64,000 nucleotides of DNA from QHXN01 sp032162705 (GTDB taxonomy: Bacteria > Acidobacteriota > Blastocatellia > Pyrinomonadales > Pyrinomonadaceae). The DNA lies in NCBI GenBank assembly GCA_032162705.1, contig JAVRON010000020.1, positions 18,858 to 82,857 of the forward strand, read 5' to 3'. The number at the start of each line of letters is the position of its first letter. The stretch's first letter is position 1. A program made the translations under genes and the position numbers. Below the pieces are notes generated by a model. That model searched no databases. It had not been told where the DNA came from and worked only from the letters and a program-made list of their open reading frames with translations. Of this stretch, positions 15,959-25,300 are shown piece by piece.

Positions 15959-17023
15959 TCAGTAGCTCTTGGGCTTGTAGCCGGTTGTCAGTTCAGTACC
16001 CTTGTGCCGCCACTTCGGCTCCTTGTTGACCGTCGTGTTGGTCACGCCGCGCAAGCGTCGAATCATCCTGCCGTAGACGCCGATCATGCCCGCGGAGAGT
16101 TTTGCGCCCGGCGGCTCGTCCATGAACGGCATAAACTTATCGGGGAAGCCGGGCATCGTGCAGCCGATGCAGATGCCGCCGACGTTCGGGCAGCCGCCTA
16201 GCCCTGCCATCCACCCGCGCTTCGGCACGTTGCAGTTGACGACCGGCCCCCAGCATCCAAGCTTGACGATGCACTTCGGCGAGCCGTACTCGGTGGCGAA
16301 GTCCGCCTGCTCATAGTATCCCGCGCGGTCGCAGCCCTCATGCACGGTCTTTCCGAAGAGCCAGGTCGGACGCAACTGGTCGTCGAGCGGAATCATCGGC
16401 GCAAGCCCCGCCAACTGGTAGAGCAGGTAGAGCAGCGTCTCCATGAAGTTGTCGGGCTGGACGGGGCAGCCGGGGACGTTGACGATGGGGAGACCCGCCT
16501 TCGACTTCCAGTCCCAGCCGAGATAGTCGGCGAGTCCCATCGCACCCGTAGGATTGCCCGCCATCGCGTGGATGCCACCGTAGGTCGCGCAGGTTCCGCA
16601 GGCGACGACGGCCACGGCCTTCGGTGCAAGGCGGGTGATCCACTCTGTCGTCGGAATCGGCTGGTTCGTCATCGGGTCGTTGCCCAACGCCGCCCAGTAG
16701 CCTTCCTCTTTAATATCCTCGTTCGGAATCGAGCCTTCGACGACGAGGACGAAGGGGTCGATCAAGCCCTGCTCGGCCTGATACCAATACTTCATAAAGT
16801 CGTCGCCGACCTCGTAGGCGAGCACCGGATTATGCAAGTGTACTTTCGGAAGTCCAGGTATCGCCCCCATCACCACATCCTCGATGCTCGGCTGAGTCGC
16901 CGCGGTGATCGAGACCGTGTCGCCGTCACAACTGAGGCCCGCCGTGATCCAAAGAATGTGGACTTCCTTGACCGCAGGTGCTCGCTGCGTCACCCGCCCG
17001 TATGGAGCCACTTCTGCTGCCAT
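15959..17023 (-). CDS. hhyS: [NiFe] hydrogenase small subunit, group 1h, with Asp in the proximal-cluster motif
   Basis: The electron-transfer subunit. I chose the ATG at 17023 (354 aa) because GAGGAGG lies just upstream. There is no Tat signal, so the enzyme is cytoplasmic-side, as is usual for group 1h. The proximal cluster motif is GLSCDGDTVS, Cys-x-x-Asp in place of the usual CxxC; further ligands are in ACGTCATYGG near residue 145 and VPGCPVQPDN near 190. Distal and medial ligands are in VHEGCDRAGYY, KLGCWGPVVNC and GGICIGCTMPGFPD near 235-310. It is the first gene of the locus, preceded by a 740-bp gap. Confidence 0.96.
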   Translation of the reverse strand: MAAEVAPYGRVTQRAPAVKEVHILWITAGLSCDGDTVSITAATQPSIEDVVMGAIPGLPKVHLHNPVLAYEVGDDFMKYWYQAEQGLIDPFVLVVEGSIPNEDIKEEGYWAALGNDPMTNQPIPTTEWITRLAPKAVAVVACGTCATYGGIHAMAGNPTGAMGLADYLGWDWKSKAGLPIVNVPGCPVQPDNFMETLLYLLYQLAGLAPMIPLDDQLRPTWLFGKTVHEGCDRAGYYEQADFATEYGSPKCIVKLGCWGPVVNCNVPKRGWMAGLGGCPNVGGICIGCTMPGFPDKFMPFMDEPPGAKLSAGMIGVYGRMIRRLRGVTNTTVNKEPKWRHKGTELTTGYKPKSY

Positions 17024-17763
17024 GACTGCTCCTCCTCTTTTATGTTTAGCTTGTTTGCGGGTTGATGTTGGTGGGCCAATCGGTCGCTTTCGCAACTCAG
17101 GGCGCTAGCATCAGCCTCTGGTTTGACGACCGGGGCGGGTTCTATCTTAAGGGTCATAACCTTCCCCGGCCCGATCCCTTCACCGTGCGATGACAATCCG
17201 CCGCCTTGCTGCTTCGGCTCTACGTCAGAGCGGCGACTGACAGGCCATTTGGGACAAGCGGCAACGGGCGAACATAATTTCTTTGGCAACCGGGGGAGTT
17301 GCGGCCAGCGGGGGATGCGCGTCAATGAAGGGTTTCGGCGCAGCTTGCTTCTACGGAGTGGGTCGGGGTCGCTTCGTGCCAGTCCTTCGTCTGGAAGGAC
17401 TATCTAACTTCGCTACTGCCGAATGCTTTTTTTGACGTGGCCGTAGTCTACGCCGCGCTATATGCGGTGTCAAACATATTCTTTGGAGAGCCTGAAGATG
17501 CGCTGATCGGCTGGAAACCTCGTGCATTTCAGCCTGAGCGAGCTTGAGCCGGAAGCGCCTTTCGACGCTTAGATGGTGCTCGTCTTTGGGCAGCGCACGG
17601 CGGCGTGCGACTTCGCCGTCACTCTTTGACTACTACGACCGCCAAACTACGGGGCGGGCGCAAATTAATAAGCGTGCGCGCGGCTTTGAAACAAAGCCGC
17701 GCGCACGCTCTTTCGTTACTTTCAGATTTACGGGTGGCGTCGTCGCTTCACACCGACTGCGAT
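17024..17763. other. 740-bp gene-free leader upstream of hhyS
   Basis: No convincing complete gene is seen here on either strand. The part nearest hhyS should hold the hydrogenase promoter, but I cannot point to a reliable -35/-10 or a known operator. A frame ending at 17547 reads like a protein remnant (see findings), and a strong hairpin terminator occupies 17672-17708. Confidence 0.6.
17672..17708 (-). terminator. Strong intrinsic terminator, 17-bp perfect stem
   Basis: GCGTGCGCGCGGCTTTG at 17672-17688 pairs perfectly with 17692-17708 across a three-base loop. On the minus strand the stem is followed by TTATTAATTT, so it should end transcription of the secreted protein gene at 17764-18222 and insulate the hydrogenase promoter. 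On the plus strand it is followed by TCTTTCGTT and could also act. Confidence 0.9.
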
Positions 17764-18222
17764 TTAGTAGCCGTTGTAGCCGTCGTTGTAACCGTTCTCG
17801 TACCCTTCGCGGAAGTAACGTCGGTACAGTTCCTTATCGCCGAGGCGTGAACTGTAGTCCTTCGTGGCGTTCCGGTAGGCGCTGTTGTCGCGGAAGTTGG
17901 AGTTCCGCCTCCGGTTGCGATCCTTGCGCGCCTCCTTGATGCCCTCGTTGTAGCCTGCGTTCAGAGCGGTCTGCCGGAGTTGGAAAGAGCCGCCGTACTG
18001 GCCGTAGCGATCCCAGTTGCGACCGCGGCGATCATCACGCCTGTCCTGTCTGTCGTCACGCCTATTTTGTCTGTCATCACGCCGCTGGTCGCGATTATCG
18101 TCGCGCTGGTCACGATTCTGGTAGCTGCCCTGCCCGGCGAAAGCCGTCGCGCCAAGCGCCAGAGAAGCGACCAGCGTCAGCATGAACGTCCTCGCTAGAA
18201 ATCCTCGACTCCTGTTTTTCAT
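17764..18222 (-). CDS. Secreted Arg/Asp/Tyr-rich protein of unknown function
   Basis: The 152-aa product has a signal peptide (MKNRSRGFLARTFMLTLVAS, then LALGATAFA) and a mature part dominated by RDD/QNRRDD/RDDRR repeats (residues about 35-70), then a Tyr/Asn/Gly-rich C-terminus with YRRYFREGYENGYNDGYNGY. The second of two adjacent ATGs (18222) is better spaced from GGGAGG. No catalytic domain is seen; proteins of this kind are frequent in acidobacterial genomes. It is a single gene with its own terminator at 17672. Confidence 0.85.
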   Translation of the reverse strand: MKNRSRGFLARTFMLTLVASLALGATAFAGQGSYQNRDQRDDNRDQRRDDRQNRRDDRQDRRDDRRGRNWDRYGQYGGSFQLRQTALNAGYNEGIKEARKDRNRRRNSNFRDNSAYRNATKDYSSRLGDKELYRRYFREGYENGYNDGYNGY

Positions 18223-18507
18223 CATTCCTCCCTCTCACTCCCATCAACCTTATTGATGGCCGTCTATGAACTCTTCTCGCATACTCAAAATAGGCCGAGC
18301 AAGTCGCCGTGCCTTCATAAAGCTCGGTGGGAGAGTACGACCTAACAGGTAAGACACCGATGATTAGCGAACGGTTACAACCACCTCGCTCGTACGCGAG
18401 AAGCGTTCGAGTGCGAGAGTCTCTCGAAATGGGTGGATGCGGTCGTCAAAACGCGCGACGGCTTCAAATGTCACGTCAGTAGCTCGCGAGCGCTTTTGTT
18501 GAAGTCT

Positions 18508-18777
18508 CTATCCCCTGCGACGGTGCCTTCGATTCCTGTGCCTCTGGACGAGATAGCCAGTTCCCGCGCCCGCGCCCGCACCGATAGCCGCACCCTTCTT
18601 GCCGCCGATCAAGGCTCCGCCCGCCGCGCCCGCAACGCCCCCGACGATGGCCCCTCTCCTCCGGCTATGGTGATGACGACGCTGAGCGGCGTAGCCTGTG
18701 CTCAAGAATGCCCCGAGCATTAAGGTGATGCCGAGAAGCATCACAACTATGCGTTTACATAGGATGGAACGTACCAT
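18508..18777 (-). CDS. Small secreted glycine-zipper protein
   Basis: The 89-aa product has a signal peptide (hydrophobic IVVMLLGITLMLGAFL, cleavage near AYAAQ), a His/Arg cluster, then a Gly/Ala zipper GAIVGGVAGAAGGALIGGKK followed by GAAIGAGAGAGTGYL and a basic His/Arg tail. Such glycine zippers insert into or line the outer membrane and occur in stress proteins such as OsmB. AAAGGG lies upstream of the ATG. There is no lipobox Cys. The 285 bases between this gene and the secreted protein gene downstream show nothing I can name. Confidence 0.82.
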   Translation of the reverse strand: MVRSILCKRIVVMLLGITLMLGAFLSTGYAAQRRHHHSRRRGAIVGGVAGAAGGALIGGKKGAAIGAGAGAGTGYLVQRHRNRRHRRRG

Positions 18778-18880
18778 TTGTTTACCCTTTACCTCCGAAA
18801 AGATTGTCTGCTGCGTTAAGGTGCAATACCCGTGCCCCGCAGGATGACTTTAGGTAAGACGACAGCCCGGGTTGTGTCAA

Positions 18881-19531
18881 TCAACTTGCAGGGTCGGCAA
18901 GTTTGGCGGATGCCTTCACATTCGACTCAGACGGCGAGGGTGTGCGGAAATAGCGGAAGAGATACCAGCCGAGCACGGCCACGAAAAGCAGCCCGACGAT
19001 CATCCACACGAAGTCACCGAGGAAACCGCTGATGGCCTCGACCTCATCGCTGAAGAATTTACCCAGCAGGACGTAGAGGACGACCCACAACGCTTCGCCC
19101 GCGATGTCGTAGAGAAGAAAGCGCGGCCAGGGGTAGCGCGTCAGCCCGGAGGTGATGTTGACGACGGGGCCCAGCGGGGTCAGCAGCCAGCGGCTGAAAA
19201 AGATTCCCGCGCCCTCGTGCCGCCGCAGCCAGTCCTCCGCGGACTTGAGACGCTCCTCGCCGCCGACCCAACTGCTCAGACGTAAGGCCAAACGCCGCCC
19301 GCCCCAGCGCCCCAACGCGTACCCGACATTATCGCCCAGGATGGCCCCGGCACTCGCCAGCAAGAGCACCGGCCACAGCTTCATGTCGCCCTGTTCGACG
19401 AACGAGCCGGCAACGAGCAGCAACAGACTCGCGGGCGTGGGGACGCCCATGCAGCCGACGAGCAGAGTCCCGAATAGAACGGGCAGGCCGTAGACTCCCA
19501 GCGTGCTCAAAAGGTAGTCGCTGAGATTCAT
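18881..19531 (-). CDS. DedA-family membrane protein
   Basis: The 216-aa product has the DedA (SNARE-associated) features: an N-terminal membrane segment YGLPVLFGTLLVGCMGVPTP near residue 14, the re-entrant Gly-rich loop ASAGAILGDNVGYALGRWGG near 55, SRWLLTPLGPVVNITSGLTR near 107 with the conserved Arg, and two C-terminal helices. DedA proteins act as lipid scramblases or undecaprenyl-phosphate translocases and support the proton motive force. The ATG at 19531 overlaps the stop of the upstream small membrane gene by four bases; longer readings add a poor N-terminus inside that gene. Confidence 0.9.
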   Translation of the reverse strand: MNLSDYLLSTLGVYGLPVLFGTLLVGCMGVPTPASLLLLVAGSFVEQGDMKLWPVLLLASAGAILGDNVGYALGRWGGRRLALRLSSWVGGEERLKSAEDWLRRHEGAGIFFSRWLLTPLGPVVNITSGLTRYPWPRFLLYDIAGEALWVVLYVLLGKFFSDEVEAISGFLGDFVWMIVGLLFVAVLGWYLFRYFRTPSPSESNVKASAKLADPAS

Positions 19532-19911
19532 CGTGGTGGCGTGCTCCCGTTCGGCGGGCCTTCGTCGGGCGGAGGTGGCGGCGGGTATGGCGGGCGCGAA
19601 TGAACGATGGCTTCCTGTAGCTCCGAGATCAGGGCTTCGACGGGACGGTTCTGCGCGAGCGCAATATCCCTGAGTGGCCGCCTGTCGGGCGGCCCCGGCG
19701 GCAGACCGATGGCTCTGTCGAGTACGTGCGGCGGCACACGGTAAGAGTGCGCGACGTAGTGGACGTTCATCCACGCGCGGATCGGCTCGTCCCTGTGGTT
19801 ACGCCAGTAGACGGCGCGTCGTACCGTGCGTACACCGAAGAGCACGGTGAAGAGCAGCGCCACCAAAAAGGTAGCCAACAGAACCCACTGTCGCCAGCCG
19901 AGCTTTCTCAT
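19528..19911 (-). CDS. Single-span membrane protein with a proline-rich tail (127 aa)
   Basis: A transmembrane helix at residues about 8-25 (WVLLATFLVALLFTVLFG) is followed by a soluble part with WMNVHYVAHSYRVPPHVLDR and a Pro-rich C-terminus with six consecutive prolines. The middle resembles a helical segment that might bind a partner, but I recognise no family. The stop overlaps the DedA start by four bases and the gene starts six bases after the preceding stop, so it belongs to a three-gene operon. Confidence 0.78.
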   Translation of the reverse strand: MRKLGWRQWVLLATFLVALLFTVLFGVRTVRRAVYWRNHRDEPIRAWMNVHYVAHSYRVPPHVLDRAIGLPPGPPDRRPLRDIALAQNRPVEALISELQEAIVHSRPPYPPPPPPDEGPPNGSTPPR

Positions 19912-19917
19912 TGTGGT

Positions 19918-20676
19918 TTATTCGGGCACGAGCGCAACGCGGAAGCCTGCCAGCGACCACTCCTCTTCGCCTTCGACCACACGGACGTATGAGAAGTCGC
20001 CCGGCGCATTCGAGCCGACGGCGAAACAGGTCGCATTGCCCTGCTCGTCACGATAGAAGCCAAGCTCCAAAGTCTCTGTCTCGCTCCACTCCGGATGGAA
20101 GACCGTGCCGACGAGATTGAAGACGGCGGGCGGGCAGACCGTCGCGCGATAGCCGTCGGGCAGGAGTGCGCGTGCGCGCCAGTCTTCATTGAGGACGCGG
20201 ACGAATTCGCGCAGAGAGAGATAATTGTGTGCGTAGCGCGTGCCGTTGACCATGCCGGCCCGCCCCACGTACGGCGCGAAAGGGTCTGCGAAAGGGTCAT
20301 GGCCGTAAAGGCTTCCGTAAGCCTGCCGGTTGCCCGGAAGGTAGTGCGGCTTCCGCGTCGTCTCGACGCCGATGACGCGGCCCTGTTGGCGCGCGTGCCC
20401 CTCGAAGATTCGTTCGCGGTAACTCGGCGCATGCTCGCGCGCACGCGCAAACTCACGCGAGGCCGTCGGGTAGAGCCGCGCCGCGTAAGAGTCGTCGAGC
20501 GGCAGGGCTTGCGCCGAAGGAATGATGTGCCATTCAATGTTAAAGTGACTCAGGCTCTCCGCCACACCCGGACGCAACTCAAACTTCGAGTCAGAGGGCG
20601 CGAGCACCTCCGCATCCGTCTCAAGCCCAAAGAACTCTCGAAGCCTGCCCGCACGCTCCTTCGTCCAGTCGCCCAT
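19918..20676 (-). CDS. Hypothetical protein (252 aa)
   Basis: I chose the ATG at 20676 because AGGAGGG lies about eight bases upstream; the frame is open further, to 20772. The product starts MGDWTKERAGRLREFFGLE and is soluble and His/Tyr/Arg-rich. It contains DDSYAARLYPTASREFARAR, a Gly/Tyr-rich central part (GNRQAYGSLYGHDPFADPF) and a beta-rich C-terminus ending in RVALVPE. I do not recognise a family or catalytic motif. It heads the operon with the proline-rich membrane protein and DedA, and is divergent from the RND efflux operon. Confidence 0.75.
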   Translation of the reverse strand: MGDWTKERAGRLREFFGLETDAEVLAPSDSKFELRPGVAESLSHFNIEWHIIPSAQALPLDDSYAARLYPTASREFARAREHAPSYRERIFEGHARQQGRVIGVETTRKPHYLPGNRQAYGSLYGHDPFADPFAPYVGRAGMVNGTRYAHNYLSLREFVRVLNEDWRARALLPDGYRATVCPPAVFNLVGTVFHPEWSETETLELGFYRDEQGNATCFAVGSNAPGDFSYVRVVEGEEEWSLAGFRVALVPE

Positions 20677-20873
20677 AAGGCTCGTCCCTCCTGTGACATA
20701 TTCGACACCGTAATACATTTCAATCACAAATTTATCGTGATGCCGGTCGGTAAGGCACTGGATAAAGTTCAATCATTCATATCCCACTCGGGGCAAGAGT
20801 CAAGCATCATAAAGTGTAACCGACAAACGCGGCCCGGCGTCTTAAATTAAAGGATCAGTGATCGAGTCCGCCT

Positions 20874-22229
20874 ATGCCTTTTTCATTTTACACGCACAAG
20901 CTCAACGTCGCCGCGCTTGCCGTATGTTTGCTTGCCGCTACGCTCGGCGGTGCGGCCTGCGGTCGCTCCGAATCCAGCGCCAAGACCAAAGACAATTCCG
21001 CGAACGCCAGGGATAATTCCGTGAAAGGGGGGACAGAGGAAGCGCCCGCGCCCGTCGCAATCACCACGGCGACGGCGGTCGTGCGCGAAGTCCCTTCATA
21101 CGTACAGGCCACCGGGAGTCTCGTCGCCGAAGAGACTTCGGATGTTTCTTCGCAGGCATCGGGGCAGGTCGTCTCGACGCCGGTCGGCGTCGGCGCGTTC
21201 GTGCGTCAGGGCGATGTGATCGCGCGTGTGAACGACCGCGATGCGCGCCTCCGCCTGCAACAGTCGCAGGCCGGAGTGCAGCAGGCCATCGCCGGAGTCC
21301 GACAGGCCGAGGCGCGTCTCGGGCTTCGACCCGGCGGTAACTTCGACGCCGTCACGATTCCGGAAGTGCGCGCCGCTAACTCAAACCTCGAACAGGCGCA
21401 GGCGCAACTCCGTCTGGCCGAGGCTAACGAGAAGCGCTACCGCGAACTTGTCGAGACGGGCGACGTGGCCTTGAGCGTCTACGACCAGTACCGCACGACG
21501 AGGGACACGGCGCGGGCGCAGGTCAACGCCGCGCGCCAACAGCTCGAAGCCGCGGTCAACACCGCACGCCAGAGCAATCAGGCCGTCCAGAGCGCAGAGG
21601 CTGCGGTCGAGTCCGCACGCGCTCAAGTAGCCATCGCGCAGAAGGCCGTCTCCGACACGATCATCCGCGCGCCCTATGCCGGATACGTCAGCAATCGCCC
21701 CATCGCCGTCGGCGAGTACGTCACGCCCGCCTCAATCGTGGCGACGGTCTTGCGCACCAACCCGATCAAGTTGCAGTTGCAGGTTCCGGAAGCGGACGCG
21801 CCGCACGTCACGCCCGGCATGGGCGTCTCGCTCGAAGTCGATGCTTATCGCGACAGGAAGTTTGCGGGCCGCGTGTCGGCGGTCAATCCGGCCATCGACC
21901 CGGCCTCGCGCTCGGCGACGATTGAGGCGCTCGTCGAGAACGGCGACAACGCGCTCCGCTCCGGCATGTTCGCCACCGCGCGCATCGTGCGACAAGGGGG
22001 CGGACACTCGGTTTACGTCCCGCGCGCCGCAGTCTTCTCCGACCAGAACACGCAGTCATACCGCGTCTTCGTCATCCAACCCGACAACACGGCCAAGCTG
22101 CGCGTCGTGCAGATCGGCACGGAGGAGGGCGACACCATCCAAATCCTTTCGGGCGTCAACGCGGACGAGGTGGTTGCAACAAGCAATCTTCAGCAACTCT
22201 TCGAGGGCGCACGCGTGCGGGTCGAGTAG
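20874..22229 (+). CDS. RND efflux periplasmic adaptor lipoprotein
   Basis: The membrane-fusion protein that bridges the RND pump and an outer-membrane channel. The 451-aa protein has a lipoprotein signal with lipobox GGAAC near residue 28, a lipoyl half (TGSLVAEETSDVSSQASGQV near 80), a long alpha-hairpin (residues 120-260), the second lipoyl half (IRAPYAGYVSNRPIAVGEYV near 263), a beta-barrel (VTPGMGVSLEVDAYRDRKF near 310) and a membrane-proximal domain. A perfect 24-bp inverted repeat separates it from the pump gene. Substrate is not deducible. Confidence 0.95.
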   Translation: MPFSFYTHKLNVAALAVCLLAATLGGAACGRSESSAKTKDNSANARDNSVKGGTEEAPAPVAITTATAVVREVPSYVQATGSLVAEETSDVSSQASGQVVSTPVGVGAFVRQGDVIARVNDRDARLRLQQSQAGVQQAIAGVRQAEARLGLRPGGNFDAVTIPEVRAANSNLEQAQAQLRLAEANEKRYRELVETGDVALSVYDQYRTTRDTARAQVNAARQQLEAAVNTARQSNQAVQSAEAAVESARAQVAIAQKAVSDTIIRAPYAGYVSNRPIAVGEYVTPASIVATVLRTNPIKLQLQVPEADAPHVTPGMGVSLEVDAYRDRKFAGRVSAVNPAIDPASRSATIEALVENGDNALRSGMFATARIVRQGGGHSVYVPRAAVFSDQNTQSYRVFVIQPDNTAKLRVVQIGTEEGDTIQILSGVNADEVVATSNLQQLFEGARVRVE

Positions 22230-22242
22230 GGAATTTAATCTG

Positions 22243-22329
22243 CCACAGAGACACGGAGACACAGAGAAAATGAATGACAGAATTTATAAAAATCTCTCTC
22301 TTCTACTCTGTGTCTCCGTGTCTCTGTGG
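22243..22329. repeat. Perfect 24-bp inverted repeat, CCACAGAGACAC family
   Basis: A 24-base arm at 22243-22266 (beginning CCACAGAGACACGGAGAC) is repeated exactly in reverse at 22306-22329, with a 39-base AT-rich loop. It lies between the RND adaptor and pump genes, 13 bases after the adaptor stop. The same core heads the element at 32000-32072. Confidence 0.97.
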
Positions 22330-22368
22330 CTAATTCTTCCGGTTTCTTAATGCTCCACGGTTTGAGTT

Positions 22369-25300
22369 ATGCAGAAGCTCGCTGAAATCTGTGTCCGGCG
22401 TCCGGTCTTCGCCACCGTCATCATCCTTTTGCTGACGGTCGTGGGCGGCTTCTCTTTCTTCACGCTCGGCGTTGACCGCTTCCCGAAGATAGACCTGCCG
22501 ACCGTCAACGTCTCGACGACGCTTCAGGGAGCCGCGCCCGAAGAGATGGAGACCGAGGTGACGGACGTGATCGAGGGTGTTGTCAACACCGTCCCCGGCA
22601 TTGACGAGATGCGCTCGACCTCCTCGCAGGGGCGCTCGCAAGTCACCATCACCTTCAACCTCGAAAAAGACCCGGACGTGGCGACGCAGGAGGTGCGCGA
22701 CAAGGTTTCGACCGTCATCAACCGCCTGCCCGAGACCGCCGACGCGCCCGTCGTCACCAAGTCAGACCCCGACTCGCAGCCTGTTATCCAATATGCCATC
22801 AGCGCGCCGCGCTCTTCGATTGAGCTGACCGACCTTATCCAGAACCAGATTCAGAAGCGCATCGAATCGGCGGACGGCGTCGGCGAGGTCTTCCTCTACG
22901 GCGGGCGACAGCGCGAGATCAAAGTCTATCTCAACCCCGAACGCCTGCGCGCCTTCAATCTTTCGGTGACTGACGTGGTCAACGCCCTGCGCGCACAGAA
23001 CCTTGAACTGCCGGGCGGGACTCTCAACGAGGGAGCGACCGTGGTCGCGCTGCGTACGATCTCGCGTGTGCAGAAGGTCGAGGAGTTCAACAACATCGTC
23101 GTCGCGAACCGTAACAAGTATCCCGTGAAGGTCAGCGACGTGGGGCGCGTCGAGGACAGCGGCGTTGACCCTTCATCGGCTGCCGCCCTGAACGGCACGC
23201 CGTCGGTCTCGCTTGCCGTGCGCAAGCAGTCGGGCGCTAACACTGTCGCCGTCATTGGCAACATCAAGCAGCGCATGGCGGAGATTCAACCGCTGCTTCC
23301 GCCCGACCTCAAGATCGCCGTCACGCGCGACCAGTCGGAGTTCATCGAGACTTCGCTCCACTCAATCGAGGAGCACTTGATCGTCGGCGGCCTGCTGGCG
23401 GCAACGATCGTCTTCCTCTTCCTGTGGAACTTTCGCTCGACCTTGATCGCCGCGCTCGCCATTCCGACCTCGATCATCTCAGCCTTCGCGCTCATCGCGG
23501 TGTTCGGCTACTCGCTCAACCAGATGACGATGCTCTCGCTCACGCTGATGGTCGGTATCGTTATCGACGACGCGATTGTTGTCCTGGAGAACATCTACCG
23601 CTTCGTCGAAGAGAAGGGCATGCACCCCTATCAGGCGGCCATCGAGGGCACACGCGAGATCGGGCTGGCCGTCATGGCGACCACCCTGTCTCTCCTCGCC
23701 GTCTTCATCCCGGTCGGCTTCATGACGGGCATCGTTGGGCGCTTCATGTCTTCGTTCGGTCTGACCTCGGCGGCGGCCATCGCCGTCTCGCTGATCGTTT
23801 CCTTCACGCTGACGCCGATGCTCGCCGCGCGCTGGATCAAGCCTCCGAAAGAGGCAGTCACGCCCGAAGGCATATCCGCGGGCGGCCTTGTTGACCACGG
23901 CACAGGAGATATCGTGCGTGAAGCGCATGAAGAGCCGGGCGGGGCGTCGGCGTCGAAGGCGCACGGCTCGAAGAAGGAGGGACACTCGTCCTCGAAGGAG
24001 GGACGCTTCTACAAGCCGATTGACCGAACCTACACGTGGCTGCTCAAGTTATCGATGGCGCACCGCTGGGTGATCGTCGTGCTCTGCATCGTAGTCATCG
24101 CCTCGATCTGGCCGCTCTTCCGCTTGGTCGGCTACAACTTCCTGCCAGACGAAGACGAGTCGGCCTACCAGGTCTCTCTGCGCATGCCGCAGGGGACGAG
24201 CCTCGCGGCCACGCAGTCCGTACTGGAGCGCATCGCGCGCGACATACGCGAGCAGATTCCCGGCGTACAGGATACGCTGGCGCTCGCGGGCTTTGGTCGC
24301 GGAAACGGGTCGAACACCGGCACCGTCAACGTCAGTCTCAAGCCGGTCAAGGAGCGCGACTCGTCGCAGACCGACCTTATCCAGCGCACGCGCCAGATGA
24401 TTCAAAAGCGGAAGTACCCGAAGGAGTTCCAGATCAGCGTGTCGGGCACGTCCTCCATCGGCGCGAGCATCGGACTGGGGCGCGGAGGCTCGTCGGTCGG
24501 CTACTTCATCAGCGGCCCCGACATGCAGAAGCTCGACGACTATTCAAAGCGGCTTGTCGAAAGACTCAAACAGGACGACAAGTTCCGCGAGCCAGACCGC
24601 TCGCTTCTGCTCGGCAACCCCGAGTTGCGCGTCCTTATCGACCGCCAGCGCGCCGGAGACCTCGGCGTCAAGGCGGGCGACGTGGCGCAAGCCTTGAACA
24701 TCCTCGCCGCGGGGCAGCGCGTCACGACCTTTAGCGAGAACTCCGACCAGTACGACGTGGTCGTGCAGGCCGAGGAGGAGTACCGGCGCACGCGCGACAG
24801 CCTCAAAGACTTCACCGTCGCCTCTTCGACCGCAGGTACGGTCAGTCTCGACAAGGTCGTCGAGTTGCAGGATGGCAACAGCCCGGCCTCGATTGACCGT
24901 CTGAACCGGCAGCGACAGGTCACGGTCTCGGCGGGCGTCGCACCCGGCGCGTCCGAGTCGGATGCCGTCGTTGCCATCGAACGCTACGCGCAGGAGTTGA
25001 AGATGGAGCCGGGCTACCGCACGGGCGTCACGGGGCAGTCAAAAGAGCTTGCGCGTGCGAACCAATCGTTCATGCTGGCGTTCCTGCTCTCGTTCATCTT
25101 CATGTACCTGATTCTCGCCGCGCAGTTCGAGTCGTTCATCCATCCCGTCACCATCTTGCTGACGCTGCCGCTCTCGATTCCCTTCGCGCTGCTCTCGACT
25201 CTGATCGCAGGGCAGCGGCTCAACATCTTCTCGGCGCTCGGCATCCTGCTCCTGTTCGGCATCGTCAAGAAGAACGCGATTCTCCAGATCGACCACACGA

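Noticed and set aside
18881..19774. A 297-aa DedA protein
   Set aside because: The first 81 residues lie inside the upstream membrane gene in another frame and are not DedA-like; the ATG at 19531 couples to the upstream stop.
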